Of a stretch of DNA of 64,000 nucleotides, positions 8,072 to 16,644 are shown piece after piece (within the stretch, counting starts at the first letter, position 1; every line of letters starts with the position of its first letter). Below the pieces are notes generated by a model. The model had not been told where the DNA came from, ran no database searches, and was given only the letters and a program-made list of their open reading frames with translations. This stretch comes from Acetobacteraceae bacterium (GTDB lineage Bacteria > Pseudomonadota > Alphaproteobacteria > Acetobacterales > Acetobacteraceae): NCBI GenBank assembly GCA_027482245.1, contig JAIXWG010000015.1, positions 124,001 to 188,000 on the forward strand, read 5' to 3'. Position numbers and translations under genes: made by a program.

Positions 8072-8563
8072 ATGACCGACGGCGCTGCAGCAGCGAAGGA
8101 CGCACCAGCGAAGAAGGGGAAGGCGCGCCTGCTGATCATCGTGGCGGCCGTGGTCCTGCTGGCGGGCGGCGGCGCCGGCGCTGCCTTCTTCCTCAAGCTG
8201 CCGCCCTTCGGCGGCGGCGGCGACCATCATGAGGAAGCGGGCGCGCCCCAGGCCGCGCCGCCGGTCTTCGTCGAGATCCCCGACATCGTCGCCAACCTCA
8301 ACGCCGGGGCGCGGCGGCAATCCTTTGTCCGGCTGAAGGCGCGGCTGGAAGTCGCGCGGCGGGAGGATGCGGCCATCGCCACCGCCGCCATGCCCCGCCT
8401 CCAGGACCTGTTCACCACCTATCTGCGGGAGATGCGGCCGGAGGAGCTGCGCGGCAGCATCGGCACGCAGCGACTGCGGGAAGAACTGCTGGCGCGCGCC
8501 AACCTGGCGACGCGCGCTGGCACCGTCACCGATGTCCTCTTCGTCGAACTGATCGTGCAATGA
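8072..8563 (+). CDS. fliL: Flagellar basal-body protein FliL
   Basis: 163 residues with one N-terminal membrane helix (LLIIVAAVVLLAGGGAGAAF) and a periplasmic domain with VFVEIPDIVANLNAGARRQS and a C-terminal FVELIVQ. FliL surrounds the stator and helps keep motors running under load. The stop overlaps the fliM start (ATGA). It is the first gene of the plus-strand operon that reaches flhB. Confidence 0.94.
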   Translation: MTDGAAAAKDAPAKKGKARLLIIVAAVVLLAGGGAGAAFFLKLPPFGGGGDHHEEAGAPQAAPPVFVEIPDIVANLNAGARRQSFVRLKARLEVARREDAAIATAAMPRLQDLFTTYLREMRPEELRGSIGTQRLREELLARANLATRAGTVTDVLFVELIVQ

Positions 8564-9699
8564 GCGACGAGCCGACTGCCCCCGGCGAGGAACCCGCCGA
8601 GGATGATTGGGGCGCCGCCCTGGCGGAGGCCGGGGAGGACGACCTGGCCGCCCATGCGGCGGCGGAGCGCATCCTGGCCGAGGCCCCGCCCCTGCCCGCC
8701 GCGGCGGAGCCGACCCGCGTGCTCAACCAGGCCGAGATCGACAGCCTGCTCGGCTTCGGCGATGGCAGCGGCGGCGAGGACGGCGCCGGCAGCGGGATGG
8801 AACGCGTCATCGCGCGCGGCCTCGTCTCCTACGAACGGCTGCCGATGCTGGAGATCGTCTTCGATCGCCTCGTCCGCATCCTCTCCACCACGCTGCGTAA
8901 CTTCACCTCCGACACCGTCGAGGTCTCGATCGACGAGATCCAGTCGCTGCGCTTCGGGGACTACCTGAACTCCATCCCCCTGCCCGCCATGCTGTCCGTC
9001 TTCAAGGCGGAGGAGTGGGACAATTACGGCCTGGTCGTCGTCGATTCCGCGCTGATCTATTCGGTCGTGGACGTGCTGCTCGGCGGCCGGCGCGGCACCT
9101 CCGCCATGCGGATCGAGGGAAGGCCCTACACGACGATCGAGCGCACGCTGGTGGAACGCCTGGTCAACGTCGTGATGAACGACCTGTCGGAAGCCTTCGC
9201 GCCGCTGTCGCCGGTACGCTTCAAGTTCGAGCGGCTGGAGGTCAACCCTCGCTTCGCGATGATCTCCCGCTCCTCCAACGCCGCGGTGCTGGTGCGGCTG
9301 CGCATCGACATGGACAGCCGGGGCGGCGAGCTGCAGTTGATGCTGCCCTACGCAACGCTGGAGCCCGTGCGCGACCTGCTGCTGCAGCAGTTCATGGGCG
9401 AGAAGTTCGGCCGCGACAGCATCTGGGAAACACATCTGGCCGAGGAGTTGCGTCAGACGGGCGTCGCACTCGACGTCGTGCTGGATGAGCAGACCATGGC
9501 CCTTTCCGACGTGCTGCGCCTGCAGGTTGGCGACCAGATCCTGCTGAGCGTTGGCCCGGGCGCGCCTGTGCGGCTGCGCTGCGGCGAGACGTCGCTGTTC
9601 GAGGGGCTGGTCGGCCGGCGGAACGACCGCCTTGCGGTGCGGATCGAGAATGTGCTGGCGCGCGAAGAAGCCGGCCGCGTGGCGGAGGATCTGGCATGA
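8560..9699 (+). CDS. fliM: Flagellar motor switch protein FliM
   Basis: 379 residues. The CheY-binding peptide LNQAEIDSLLGF is not at the very N-terminus but at residues 55-66, behind an acidic, Ala/Pro-rich extension; such extensions are known in related alphaproteobacteria. The middle domain (YERLPMLEIVFDRLVRILST) and the C-terminal SpoA part (LQVGDQILLSVGPGAPVRLR) are normal. FliM forms the C ring, binds phospho-CheY and sets rotation. It overlaps fliL and the next gene by four bases each. Confidence 0.97.
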   Translation: MSDEPTAPGEEPAEDDWGAALAEAGEDDLAAHAAAERILAEAPPLPAAAEPTRVLNQAEIDSLLGFGDGSGGEDGAGSGMERVIARGLVSYERLPMLEIVFDRLVRILSTTLRNFTSDTVEVSIDEIQSLRFGDYLNSIPLPAMLSVFKAEEWDNYGLVVVDSALIYSVVDVLLGGRRGTSAMRIEGRPYTTIERTLVERLVNVVMNDLSEAFAPLSPVRFKFERLEVNPRFAMISRSSNAAVLVRLRIDMDSRGGELQLMLPYATLEPVRDLLLQQFMGEKFGRDSIWETHLAEELRQTGVALDVVLDEQTMALSDVLRLQVGDQILLSVGPGAPVRLRCGETSLFEGLVGRRNDRLAVRIENVLAREEAGRVAEDLA

Positions 9700-10121
9700 G
9701 CATGGCGATGATGGAATGGCTGCTGGAAGCGGCGCTGGTTGCGGGCATCGTCGCCGCCCTGCCCGCGGCGCTCCGCCTGGAACGCGCCCTCAGCGGCCTC
9801 AGCAAGGACAAGTCCGCCGTCATGGACAGCGTGCGCGGCTTCGCCGACGCGACGAAGCAGGCGGAAGCCTCCATCGTGCGGCTGCGGGCCACGGCGGACA
9901 GCGCCGCGCGCAGCGTCGCCGAACAGGTGCAGGCGGCCAGCGCGCTGCGCGATGACCTGCGCTTCCTGACCGAACGCGCCGGCGTGGCGGCGGACCGGCT
10001 CGACACCGGCCTGCGCGGCGGCGGCCGTGCCGCGACGCCGGAGCCGTCCGCCAACCCCGTCCCCCGCGCGCGTGCCGAACAGGAACTGCTGCGCGCCATC
10101 AGCCGGAGCCGCAGCGCATGA
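9696..10121 (+). CDS. DUF6468 family flagellar-cluster membrane protein
   Basis: 141 residues. One N-terminal membrane helix (WLLEAALVAGIVAALPAALRL) precedes a coiled-coil-like stretch rich in Ala, Arg and Glu (RGFADATKQAEASIVRLRAT), then a loose C-terminus. Small proteins of this form follow fliM in many alphaproteobacterial flagellar loci and are listed as DUF6468; the function is not known to me. ATGA overlap with both fliM and motE suggests tight co-expression with motor parts. Confidence 0.75.
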   Translation: MSMAMMEWLLEAALVAGIVAALPAALRLERALSGLSKDKSAVMDSVRGFADATKQAEASIVRLRATADSAARSVAEQVQAASALRDDLRFLTERAGVAADRLDTGLRGGGRAATPEPSANPVPRARAEQELLRAISRSRSA

Positions 10122-10732
10122 ACGCCGCCAACGCCGTGCGCGTCCTCATCGTCATCGCGGGCTTCCTGCTCGGCCTGAAGGGCATGGCGCTGGTGCGCGA
10201 CTTCCCGGGCCTGACGGGGGGGCTGCCGACCTTCTCCGCTGCCGCCATGGCGGCGGATCCGCCGCCCGCGCCGGCGCCCGCCACGCCCCCGGCAACGGCG
10301 CCCGCCCCGGCCGCCGCCGCGCCCAGCGCGACGGATGCCATGGCCGCCGGCCTCCGCGCACGGCGCGAGGCGCTGGAGGAGCGGGAGCGGTCGATCGCGA
10401 CGCGCGAAGCGCTGCTGGCCGTCGCCGAACAGCGCCTGGCCGCGCGACTCGCGGAGCTGACGGCCCTGCAGGGCCGGCTGGAGCAGGCGGATGTCGATGC
10501 GCGGGAACGCGAGGAATCGCACTGGCGCACCATGGCCAAGCTGTACGAGACGATGCGGCCGCGCGAAGCCGCCGCCGTCTTCAACGAACTCGACCTGCCC
10601 GTACTCGTGCAGGTCGTCGAACGGATGAACGACCGCAAGGCCGCCCCCGTTCTCGGCGCCATGCTGCCGGACCGTGTCCGCCAGCTGACCGTCGAACTTG
10701 CCCGCCTCCGCGCCGCACGCCCGCCAGCCTGA
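10118..10732 (+). CDS. MotE-like flagellar motor chaperone
   Basis: 204 residues: a membrane helix near the N-terminus (VRVLIVIAGFLLGLKGMAL), an Ala/Pro linker (about residues 47-70), a coiled coil (RREALEERERSIATREALLA) and a C-terminal domain with YETMRPREAAAVFNELDLPV, the MgtE-N/MotE fold. In rhizobia MotE is a periplasmic chaperone for MotC and motor function. Position directly after fliM and DUF6468 supports the family call. Confidence 0.8.
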   Translation: MNAANAVRVLIVIAGFLLGLKGMALVRDFPGLTGGLPTFSAAAMAADPPPAPAPATPPATAPAPAAAAPSATDAMAAGLRARREALEERERSIATREALLAVAEQRLAARLAELTALQGRLEQADVDAREREESHWRTMAKLYETMRPREAAAVFNELDLPVLVQVVERMNDRKAAPVLGAMLPDRVRQLTVELARLRAARPPA

Positions 10733-10779
10733 CGCCAGCGGCCTGAACACGCAGCCTGAACAGAAGGGACAGGACAGCC

Positions 10780-11166
10780 ATGAGCATCGACCGCAACATG
10801 AAGGTTCTCGTCGTCGATGACTACAAGACGATGACGCGCATCATCCGCAACCTGCTGAAGCAGATCGAGTTCAACGAGACGGATGAGGCCTCCGACGGGC
10901 ATGAGGCCCTGGCCAAGCTGCGCGCCGGCAATTTCGGCCTGGTCATCAGCGACTGGAACATGCAGCCGATGACGGGGCTCGACCTGCTGAAGGAAGTCCG
11001 CGCCGATGCGCGCCTGAAGCACCTGCCATTCATCATGGTGACGGCGGAGAGCAAGACGGAGAACGTGGTCGCCGCCAAGCAGGCCGGCGTGTCCAACTAC
11101 ATCGTCAAGCCCTTCAACGCCGAGACGCTGCGCGACAAGATCGAGAAGGTGCTGGTCCATGCCTGA
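10780..11166 (+). CDS. cheY: Chemotaxis response regulator CheY
   Basis: 128 residues, a complete single receiver domain. Acidic pair D13/D14, phospho-acceptor D58 (ISDWNMQPMTG), T88 and K110 are all present. It should be phosphorylated by CheA and bind FliM. It overlaps cheZ by eight bases, so kinase-driven signal and its removal are co-translated. It is a different protein from the partial CheY at 1-183. Confidence 0.97.
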   Translation: MSIDRNMKVLVVDDYKTMTRIIRNLLKQIEFNETDEASDGHEALAKLRAGNFGLVISDWNMQPMTGLDLLKEVRADARLKHLPFIMVTAESKTENVVAAKQAGVSNYIVKPFNAETLRDKIEKVLVHA

Positions 11167-11674
11167 CCAAGCGCCTCCCGTCGCGATCCGGGGGGACCTG
11201 GACACGACCGTCCGGTCGCTGATGTCGGAGCTTGATGCGCTGAGCCGCATCATCGCCGATGCGCGGCAGGAAGTCGCCGCGCTGCGCGCCGATGATTCGG
11301 ACGCGGCCGACATCCCCGGCGCGACCGATGAGCTGGCGGCGATCGTGTCCCACACCGCCCAGGCGACGCATGAGATCCTGGACAGCTGCGAGGCGCTGGA
11401 GACGGTGGCCGCCCGCGTCGGCGACGCGGATGCCGACATGCTGAGCCACGCGATCACGCGGATCTACGAAGCGTGTTCGTTCCAGGACATCACCGGCCAG
11501 CGCATCGCCAAGGTCGTGGCGGCGCTGCAGGCGGTGGAGCGTCGGATCGCGCGGGCCCGCCAGGGCCTGCCCGACCGCATCCCCGCCATCGTCGCGGCGA
11601 CGGCGCTGCTGAACGGCCCGCAACTGCCGGGCAACGGCATCAGCCAGTCCGCCATCGACGCGTTGTTCGACTGA
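11159..11674 (+). CDS. cheZ: CheY-phosphate phosphatase CheZ
   Basis: 171 residues, shorter than the 214 of E. coli CheZ. The active-site helix is FQDITGQRIAKVV with D110 and Q114, the spacing of the E. coli catalytic pair. The last residues ISQSAIDALFD are the CheY-tethering tail, much like the FliM peptide. It is helical elsewhere. It is encoded in an eight-base overlap with cheY, which fits its substrate. Confidence 0.93.
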   Translation: MPDQAPPVAIRGDLDTTVRSLMSELDALSRIIADARQEVAALRADDSDAADIPGATDELAAIVSHTAQATHEILDSCEALETVAARVGDADADMLSHAITRIYEACSFQDITGQRIAKVVAALQAVERRIARARQGLPDRIPAIVAATALLNGPQLPGNGISQSAIDALFD

Positions 11675-11710
11675 GGGCACGGGCGCAGCGCCGCCCGCGG
11701 CCCTGTGCCC
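11675..11710 (+). terminator. Hairpin after cheZ
   Basis: GGGCACGGG pairs with CCCTGTGCCC (one bulged base) around a GC-rich loop, starting at the cheZ stop. There is no T run, so it may pause or partly terminate transcription before the TPR gene. Confidence 0.4.
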
Positions 11711-11737
11711 TTCCCGCCCAGCCGAGGTTACCGCCCG

Positions 11738-14389
11738 ATGTCCCGCACCCGTGTCGCCGCCTGGCTCTGCGCCGGCCTTCTCGCCCTGGGTGGCCCCGTG
11801 GCGGGACAGGATGTGCGCGGCGCGGGCGCGCCTTCCATCCGCGTCCGCACTGGCATCCACCCGACCTTCACGCGCATCGTCTTCGACTGGCCCGACGCCG
11901 TGCCCTACAGCGTCGTGCAGAACGGGGAGACGGCGGAGCTGCAATTCGGCCGGGCCGCGCGGCTCGACACCACCGCGCTGTCGCGCCCGCTCCGCAACCT
12001 CGCCCATGCTCAACCCTCGACGGAGGGGATGGTCTTCGCCCTGCGGCCGGGCGTGCGCGTGCGCCACCTGACGGTCGGCAATTCCGTCGTCGTGGACCTG
12101 ATGGACCCGGTGGCGCCAGCCGCGGCGCCGCCCGGCGCACCGCATCGCACGCCGGCGGCCGAGGCCGCGGCCCAGCCGCGCAAGGAAGCGGCGCCCGCAC
12201 CGGCGGCGACACCGGCGCCGGCCCAGGCCTCTTCCCCTGTTCCCGCACCGCCCATGGCCGCGGCGCCTACGCCGCCCCCGGCGCTGCCGGCGCCCGCCAC
12301 GCCGGCCGTGCCGACGCCCGCGCCCCCGCCCCCGCCCGCGGCAGCCCTGCCCCCGGCACCCGCGCCCGTCGCCAGCGCGCCCCCGGCGGCGCCGCCGATC
12401 GTCGCAGCCCCGCCCGGCACCGAAGCCGCCCCCGCGCCCATCCGGCTGCCCTTCACCGGCGCCACCGCCGCCATCATGCGCGGCGACAGCGTGCTGCTGG
12501 TGTTCGAGGATGCGACGGCGCCCGACATCGCCATGCTCCGCCGCATCAGCCCGCTGCTGGCGGGGGCGGAGGTGGTGGCGATGCCGGGGGGCACGGCGCT
12601 CCGCCTGCCCGCGGCGTCGGGCATCAGCCGCGACGCGCAGGGCTGGCTGATCACGCCCGCGGCCAGCGCTTCCCCGCGCGGCACGCCCGTGGATCCCGCG
12701 CGCCTCGGCAACGCGCTGGCACTGCTGCCGGATGCGCGGCACCCGATGGCGGCGCATGCCAACATCCCGCGCCTGCTGCACCTGCGCGACGAAAGCGATT
12801 CGACGCTGCTGGCGCGCCGGCAGGACCTGTTGTCGCGCATCTCGACCGCGCCGGCCGCCACGCGCGATTCGCTGCGCGGCGAATTGGCGGAGACGCTGCT
12901 CGCCCTCGGCCTGGCGCCGGAAGCCCAGGCGGCGTTGAAGCTCGCGACCGGCGACGATCCGCGCCGCGTGCAGCAGCCGCAGGCGCTGCTGCTCTCCGCC
13001 GCCGCCTCCCTCCTCGCCGGCCGGCTGGAGGAGGCGAAGGAGGCGCTGGCCAACCCGGCCCTGCCCGCGGATGGAGAGGTCGCGCTGTGGCGTGGCGTCG
13101 CCACGATGCAGGAGGATGGGCGCGTCGCGGATGCCGCCTTCCGCGCGGCGCTGCCGCTGCTGACGGCCTATCCCGGCGCGCTGCGCAACCGTCTGCTGCC
13201 GCCGATCGCGGCCGCGCTGGCGGAAGGCGGCGCGATGCGGGACGCGGCGGCGCTGGTGGAGGCAGGGGGCGAGGCCTCCAACCACCCGCTGTCCCGCTTC
13301 GCCTGGGCCCGCGTGCTGGAAGCGCGCGGAGAGGCGGAGCCGGCGCTGCTCGCCTACACGACGCTGACGGAAAGCCGCGACCGCGACGCGCGCGCCCGCG
13401 CCATCGGCCGCCTGGCGGAGCTTCGCCTGGCCACCGGGCGCATCGATGCGGGCGCGGCGGCGGAGGCGCTGGAAGCCTCCATCCCCGCCTGGCGCGGCGA
13501 CCGGCGTGAATTGCAGCGCCGGCAGCGCGCCGCCGAACTCCGCACCCGCGCCGGCCAGCATGGCCAGGCGCTGGCGCTGATGCAGGACACCGCCGGCGCC
13601 TTCCCCGAAGCGGCGGAGAGCCTGCGGCTTGCGATGCGGGGCGCCACGGTCGCCGCATTGGCCGATGCGAACACGCCCCCGATGGAGGCCACCCGCCTGC
13701 TGGCGGAACAGCGGGCCAACCTGGTGCCGGACCCCGCGCTGGATGCCGCCGTCGGGCGCATCGCGGAACGGCTGATGGCGATGGAGTTGCCCGCGCAATC
13801 CGCGACGCTGCTGCGCGAAGCACTGCCCCTCAGCACCGACCCCGGCGGCCTGTCCGTGCGGCTGGCGGAAGCGCGGCTCGCGGAAGGGGATGCGACGGCG
13901 GCGCTGGAGGCGCTGCGCAACAGCGGCGGCGCCGCGCTGCCCGGCGAGATCGGCCTGCGCCGCGCCCTGGCGGAGGCGAATGCCCGCCGCCAGACCGGTG
14001 ACCGCGCGGGCGCCGTCGGCGTTCTGCGCGCCCTCGGTCCCGATGGCGCCGCGCCGCTGGCGGAGCTGCTGGCGGAGACGCAGGACTGGACCGGCGCCGC
14101 GACCGCCCTGGCCGAGCACATGCAGCGATCCATGCCCGCCGAGGGCCCGCTGGGCGATGCCGCGCGCCGCGACCTGCTGCGCATGGCGGCCTTCCTGGCG
14201 CTGGCCGGCGACCAGGCCGGGCTCGATGCGCTGCGCGACCGCTACGCGCCGCGCCTGCCTGCCGGCGCCTTCACGGAAGCCTTCGCGGCGCTGGCGTCCC
14301 GCAGCACCGGCGCGCTCAACCTGCCGCGGCTGCGCGACGAGATCGCCGGCGCCCGCGCGCTGCAGAACCAGGCGCGCGAACTGCGCTGA
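11738..14389 (+). CDS. Large periplasmic AMIN-like/TPR-type protein of the flagellar locus
   Basis: 883 residues from the ATG at 11738; an in-frame GTG at 11705 would spoil the signal peptide. A signal sequence (residues 1-23) is followed by an AMIN-like beta domain (VRTGIHPTFTRIVFDWPD), a very Pro/Ala-rich linker at about 124-230, and a long C-terminal helical part (about 350-883) of repeating Ala/Leu/Glu helix pairs that looks like tetratricopeptide repeats. Similar proteins occur in Rhodospirillales flagellar loci, but I know no assigned function. Its place between cheZ and flgB suggests a periplasmic role in rod or wall assembly. Confidence 0.65.
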   Translation: MSRTRVAAWLCAGLLALGGPVAGQDVRGAGAPSIRVRTGIHPTFTRIVFDWPDAVPYSVVQNGETAELQFGRAARLDTTALSRPLRNLAHAQPSTEGMVFALRPGVRVRHLTVGNSVVVDLMDPVAPAAAPPGAPHRTPAAEAAAQPRKEAAPAPAATPAPAQASSPVPAPPMAAAPTPPPALPAPATPAVPTPAPPPPPAAALPPAPAPVASAPPAAPPIVAAPPGTEAAPAPIRLPFTGATAAIMRGDSVLLVFEDATAPDIAMLRRISPLLAGAEVVAMPGGTALRLPAASGISRDAQGWLITPAASASPRGTPVDPARLGNALALLPDARHPMAAHANIPRLLHLRDESDSTLLARRQDLLSRISTAPAATRDSLRGELAETLLALGLAPEAQAALKLATGDDPRRVQQPQALLLSAAASLLAGRLEEAKEALANPALPADGEVALWRGVATMQEDGRVADAAFRAALPLLTAYPGALRNRLLPPIAAALAEGGAMRDAAALVEAGGEASNHPLSRFAWARVLEARGEAEPALLAYTTLTESRDRDARARAIGRLAELRLATGRIDAGAAAEALEASIPAWRGDRRELQRRQRAAELRTRAGQHGQALALMQDTAGAFPEAAESLRLAMRGATVAALADANTPPMEATRLLAEQRANLVPDPALDAAVGRIAERLMAMELPAQSATLLREALPLSTDPGGLSVRLAEARLAEGDATAALEALRNSGGAALPGEIGLRRALAEANARRQTGDRAGAVGVLRALGPDGAAPLAELLAETQDWTGAATALAEHMQRSMPAEGPLGDAARRDLLRMAAFLALAGDQAGLDALRDRYAPRLPAGAFTEAFAALASRSTGALNLPRLRDEIAGARALQNQARELR

Positions 14390-14394
14390 GCGTG

Positions 14395-14400
14395 GTTAAC
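14395..14400 (+). promoter_or_regulatory. GTTAAC motif upstream of flgB
   Basis: GGTTAACACGG lies in the 44 bp gap between the TPR gene and flgB, 34 bases before the flgB start. It matches the motif upstream of fliO, fliF, fliL and cheA. Role not proven. Confidence 0.25.
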
Positions 14401-14433
14401 ACGGCTGAATCACCCGCGCGCGAAGGTCACGCC

Positions 14434-14820
14434 ATGGACAGCAACCGCACCACGCCCATGGCGCTGGCCGAACGGCGCCTGCACTGGCTGGAACAGCGCC
14501 AGCGCGTGCTGGCGCAGAACATCGCCAATGCCGACACGCCGGGCTACCGGCCGAGGGACCTGACGCCCTTCGCTCAGGCCGTGAACACGGCGCAGCAGGC
14601 GATGGCGCAGACATCACCGCGCCACCTGGCTGGGCCGAACGGCGATGGCCGCGCGCGGCCCGACCGCGCCGCGGTGGAAACCAGCCCCGACGGCAACGGC
14701 GTCTCCCTCGACCGGGAAGCGCTGAAGGTCGCCGATACCGACCAGGCCCATGCGATGGCGCTGGCGCTGCACCGCCGCTGGGCCGGCATGTACCGCACCG
14801 CGCTTGGCCGCGGCAGCTGA
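14434..14820 (+). CDS. flgB: Proximal rod protein FlgB
   Basis: 128 residues from the ATG at 14434, preceded by GAAGG; an upstream in-frame GTG (14392) is unlikely. It has the axial motif RVLAQNIANADTPGYRPRDL and a short C-terminus with HAMALALHRRWAGMYRTALG. FlgB is a proximal rod subunit. It is followed after 14 bases by flgC. Confidence 0.95.
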   Translation: MDSNRTTPMALAERRLHWLEQRQRVLAQNIANADTPGYRPRDLTPFAQAVNTAQQAMAQTSPRHLAGPNGDGRARPDRAAVETSPDGNGVSLDREALKVADTDQAHAMALALHRRWAGMYRTALGRGS

Positions 14821-14834
14821 AGGACCGGGATTGC

Positions 14835-15245
14835 ATGGACCTCGACCGCGCCCTCACCATCTCCGCCGCCGGCATGGCCGCGCAATCCACGCGGCTTCGC
14901 GTGGTGGCGGAGAACCTGGCGAACCGGGACAGCACCGGACAGTCCCCGGGCGCCGATCCCTATCGCCGCCGCACCGTCACCTTCACCAACCGCATGGACC
15001 AGGCGCTGGGCGCCCCCACGGTGCAGGCCAGCCGCATCGGCACCGCGGCCGGGGAGTTCCCGGAACGCTACGACCCGCAGCACCCCGCGGCCGATCAGCG
15101 CGGCTACGTCAAGACACCGAATGTCGACAGCCTGATCGAGGTGATGGACATGCGCGAGGCGCAGCGCAGCTACGGTGCCAACCTCTCCGTCGTCGAAACC
15201 ACGCGCGGCATGCTGATGCGCACGATCGAGGCCCTTCGCGGATGA
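14835..15245 (+). CDS. flgC: Proximal rod protein FlgC
   Basis: 136 residues, usual length. Starts MDLDRALTISAAGMAAQSTR with LRVVAENLANRDSTG, and ends with VKTPNVDSLIEVMDMREAQR, the C-terminal axial motif of FlgC. It builds the proximal rod with FlgB and FlgF. The stop overlaps the fliE start (ATGA). Confidence 0.96.
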   Translation: MDLDRALTISAAGMAAQSTRLRVVAENLANRDSTGQSPGADPYRRRTVTFTNRMDQALGAPTVQASRIGTAAGEFPERYDPQHPAADQRGYVKTPNVDSLIEVMDMREAQRSYGANLSVVETTRGMLMRTIEALRG

Positions 15246-15556
15246 TGACTTTTCCTACCACGACGCCCGCCGTCGCCGCCTATCGTGCCACGGCCGGGCT
15301 GGGCGGGGCGGAAGCGCCCACTGCCGGCGGCGGCGTGGGCGATGGCTTCGAAGCCGTGCTCGGCCAGGTCATGCAGCAGGCGGTCACGCAGGCCCGCCAG
15401 GCGGACCAGGCGACGCAGGCGGGGCTCGTCGGCCAGATGGGTACGACGGAAGTCGTCATGGCCGTCAGCCGCGCGGAACTCGCGCTGCAGACCGCGGTCG
15501 CGGTGCGCGACCGCATGGTGACCGCCTACCAGGACGTGATGCGCATGGCGGTCTGA
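15242..15556 (+). CDS. fliE: MS ring-rod adapter FliE
   Basis: 104 residues; ATG at 15242 overlaps the flgC stop, and a second ATG follows directly. The C-terminal part (GTTEVVMAVSRAELALQTAV, then VRDRMVTAYQDVMRM) is the FliE signature. FliE joins the MS ring to the rod and is exported early. Order flgB-flgC-fliE is widely conserved. Confidence 0.94.
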   Translation: MMTFPTTTPAVAAYRATAGLGGAEAPTAGGGVGDGFEAVLGQVMQQAVTQARQADQATQAGLVGQMGTTEVVMAVSRAELALQTAVAVRDRMVTAYQDVMRMAV

Positions 15557-15598
15557 GACCGCCCCGCACCGCGAACAGACCGCAGGAGGCGGTTGACG

Positions 15599-15877
15599 AT
15601 GGATGATGGTGAAACCATCGCGCTGGCCGGCCAGCAGGCGCTGTGGACGGCGCTGATGCTGGGCGGGCCGCTGCTGGTGCTGCTGCTGGTCATCGGCATG
15701 GCCGTGGCGGTGGTGCAGGCGCTGACGCAGATACAGGAAGCGGCGCTGGCCTTCGTGCCGAAGATGCTGGCGCTCGGCATCGCGCTGCTGCTGGGCGGAT
15801 CGGCCGCCGCCGGCATCATGCGCGGCTTCACCACCACGCTGTTCGACCGGATCGTCGCCGTGGGCGGGGCCGGTTGA
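15599..15877 (+). CDS. fliQ: Flagellar export gate protein FliQ
   Basis: 92 residues from the ATG at 15599, with AGGAGG about 11 bases upstream; a TTG two codons earlier is the alternative. Two membrane helices (ALMLGGPLLVLLLVIGMAVA and the one at MLALGIALLLGGSAAAGI) flank the conserved VVQALTQIQEAALAFVPK. It is part of the FliPQR gate. Its stop overlaps the TTG start of fliR. Confidence 0.96.
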   Translation: MDDGETIALAGQQALWTALMLGGPLLVLLLVIGMAVAVVQALTQIQEAALAFVPKMLALGIALLLGGSAAAGIMRGFTTTLFDRIVAVGGAG

Positions 15878-16641
15878 CCGCGACACCCGAACTCGCGGAG
15901 ATCGCCTTCGCGGCCATGCTGCTGGTCGCGCGCCTCGGCGCCTGCGGCCTGCTGCTGCCGGGCCTGGGAGAGATGGACATCCCCGCCCCCTTCCGCCTGG
16001 CGATGGTGCTGGCGCTGGTGCCGCTGCTGCTGCCGGGGCTGATGCCCGTGCTGCCGTCCGCGCCCGACGACATCGGCGCCTATGCGCTGCTGATGGGGGG
16101 CGAAGTGGCGATCGGCCTCTGGATCGGCATGCTCGCGCGGCTGGTCGCGCTGGCGCTGGTCATGGCGGGGCAGCTCGCCGGCAGCTTCATCGGCCTGTCC
16201 AGCATCTTCGCGCCCGATCCCACCATGGGCGCGGGCAGCACGGCGCTGTCCCGCTTCATGGGCCTGGCCGCCGCGGCGCTCGTCCTGTCCTCCGGCCTCT
16301 ATGCGCTGCCGCTGCGTGCGCTGGCCGAAAGCTATGCCGTGCTGCCGGCCGGCGCCGCGCTCAGTGGCGATGTCGCCGCGCATGCGATGGTGGAAGCCAG
16401 CGCCGCGAGCCTCGTGCTCGCCACGCGGCTCGCGGCGCCGCTGCTGCTGCTGGCCGTCGTCGCGCAGGCCGCGACGGGCCTTCTCGCGCGCGTGGCACCG
16501 CAGGCGCAGGTCTTCGTCCTGGCCGCCCCCGCCCAGGTGCTGGCGGGGCTGGCGCTGTTCGCGCTGCTGCTGCCCGCGATCCTGGCGCAGTGGATGGACA
16601 GCGCGCGCGCCGCCTGGTCGCTGCTGCCGGGGCTCGGCTGA
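15874..16641 (+). CDS. fliR: Flagellar export gate protein FliR
   Basis: 255 residues. The best start is a TTG overlapping the fliQ stop (TTGA); no ATG or GTG gives the full N-terminus. Six hydrophobic helices are visible, with LARLGACGLLLPGLGE-like start, AGQLAGSFIGLSSIFAPDP and a C-terminal ILAQWMDSARAAW. FliR completes the FliPQR export gate. Translational coupling to fliQ probably compensates for the weak start codon. Confidence 0.93.
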   Translation: MTATPELAEIAFAAMLLVARLGACGLLLPGLGEMDIPAPFRLAMVLALVPLLLPGLMPVLPSAPDDIGAYALLMGGEVAIGLWIGMLARLVALALVMAGQLAGSFIGLSSIFAPDPTMGAGSTALSRFMGLAAAALVLSSGLYALPLRALAESYAVLPAGAALSGDVAAHAMVEASAASLVLATRLAAPLLLLAVVAQAATGLLARVAPQAQVFVLAAPAQVLAGLALFALLLPAILAQWMDSARAAWSLLPGLG

Positions 16642-16644
16642 GCC

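Noticed and set aside
11114..14119. A 1001-codon open frame antisense to the TPR gene
   Set aside because: Arg/Gly/Ala-rich composition from GC-rich antisense DNA, no recognisable domain; the plus-strand gene has a signal peptide and domains.
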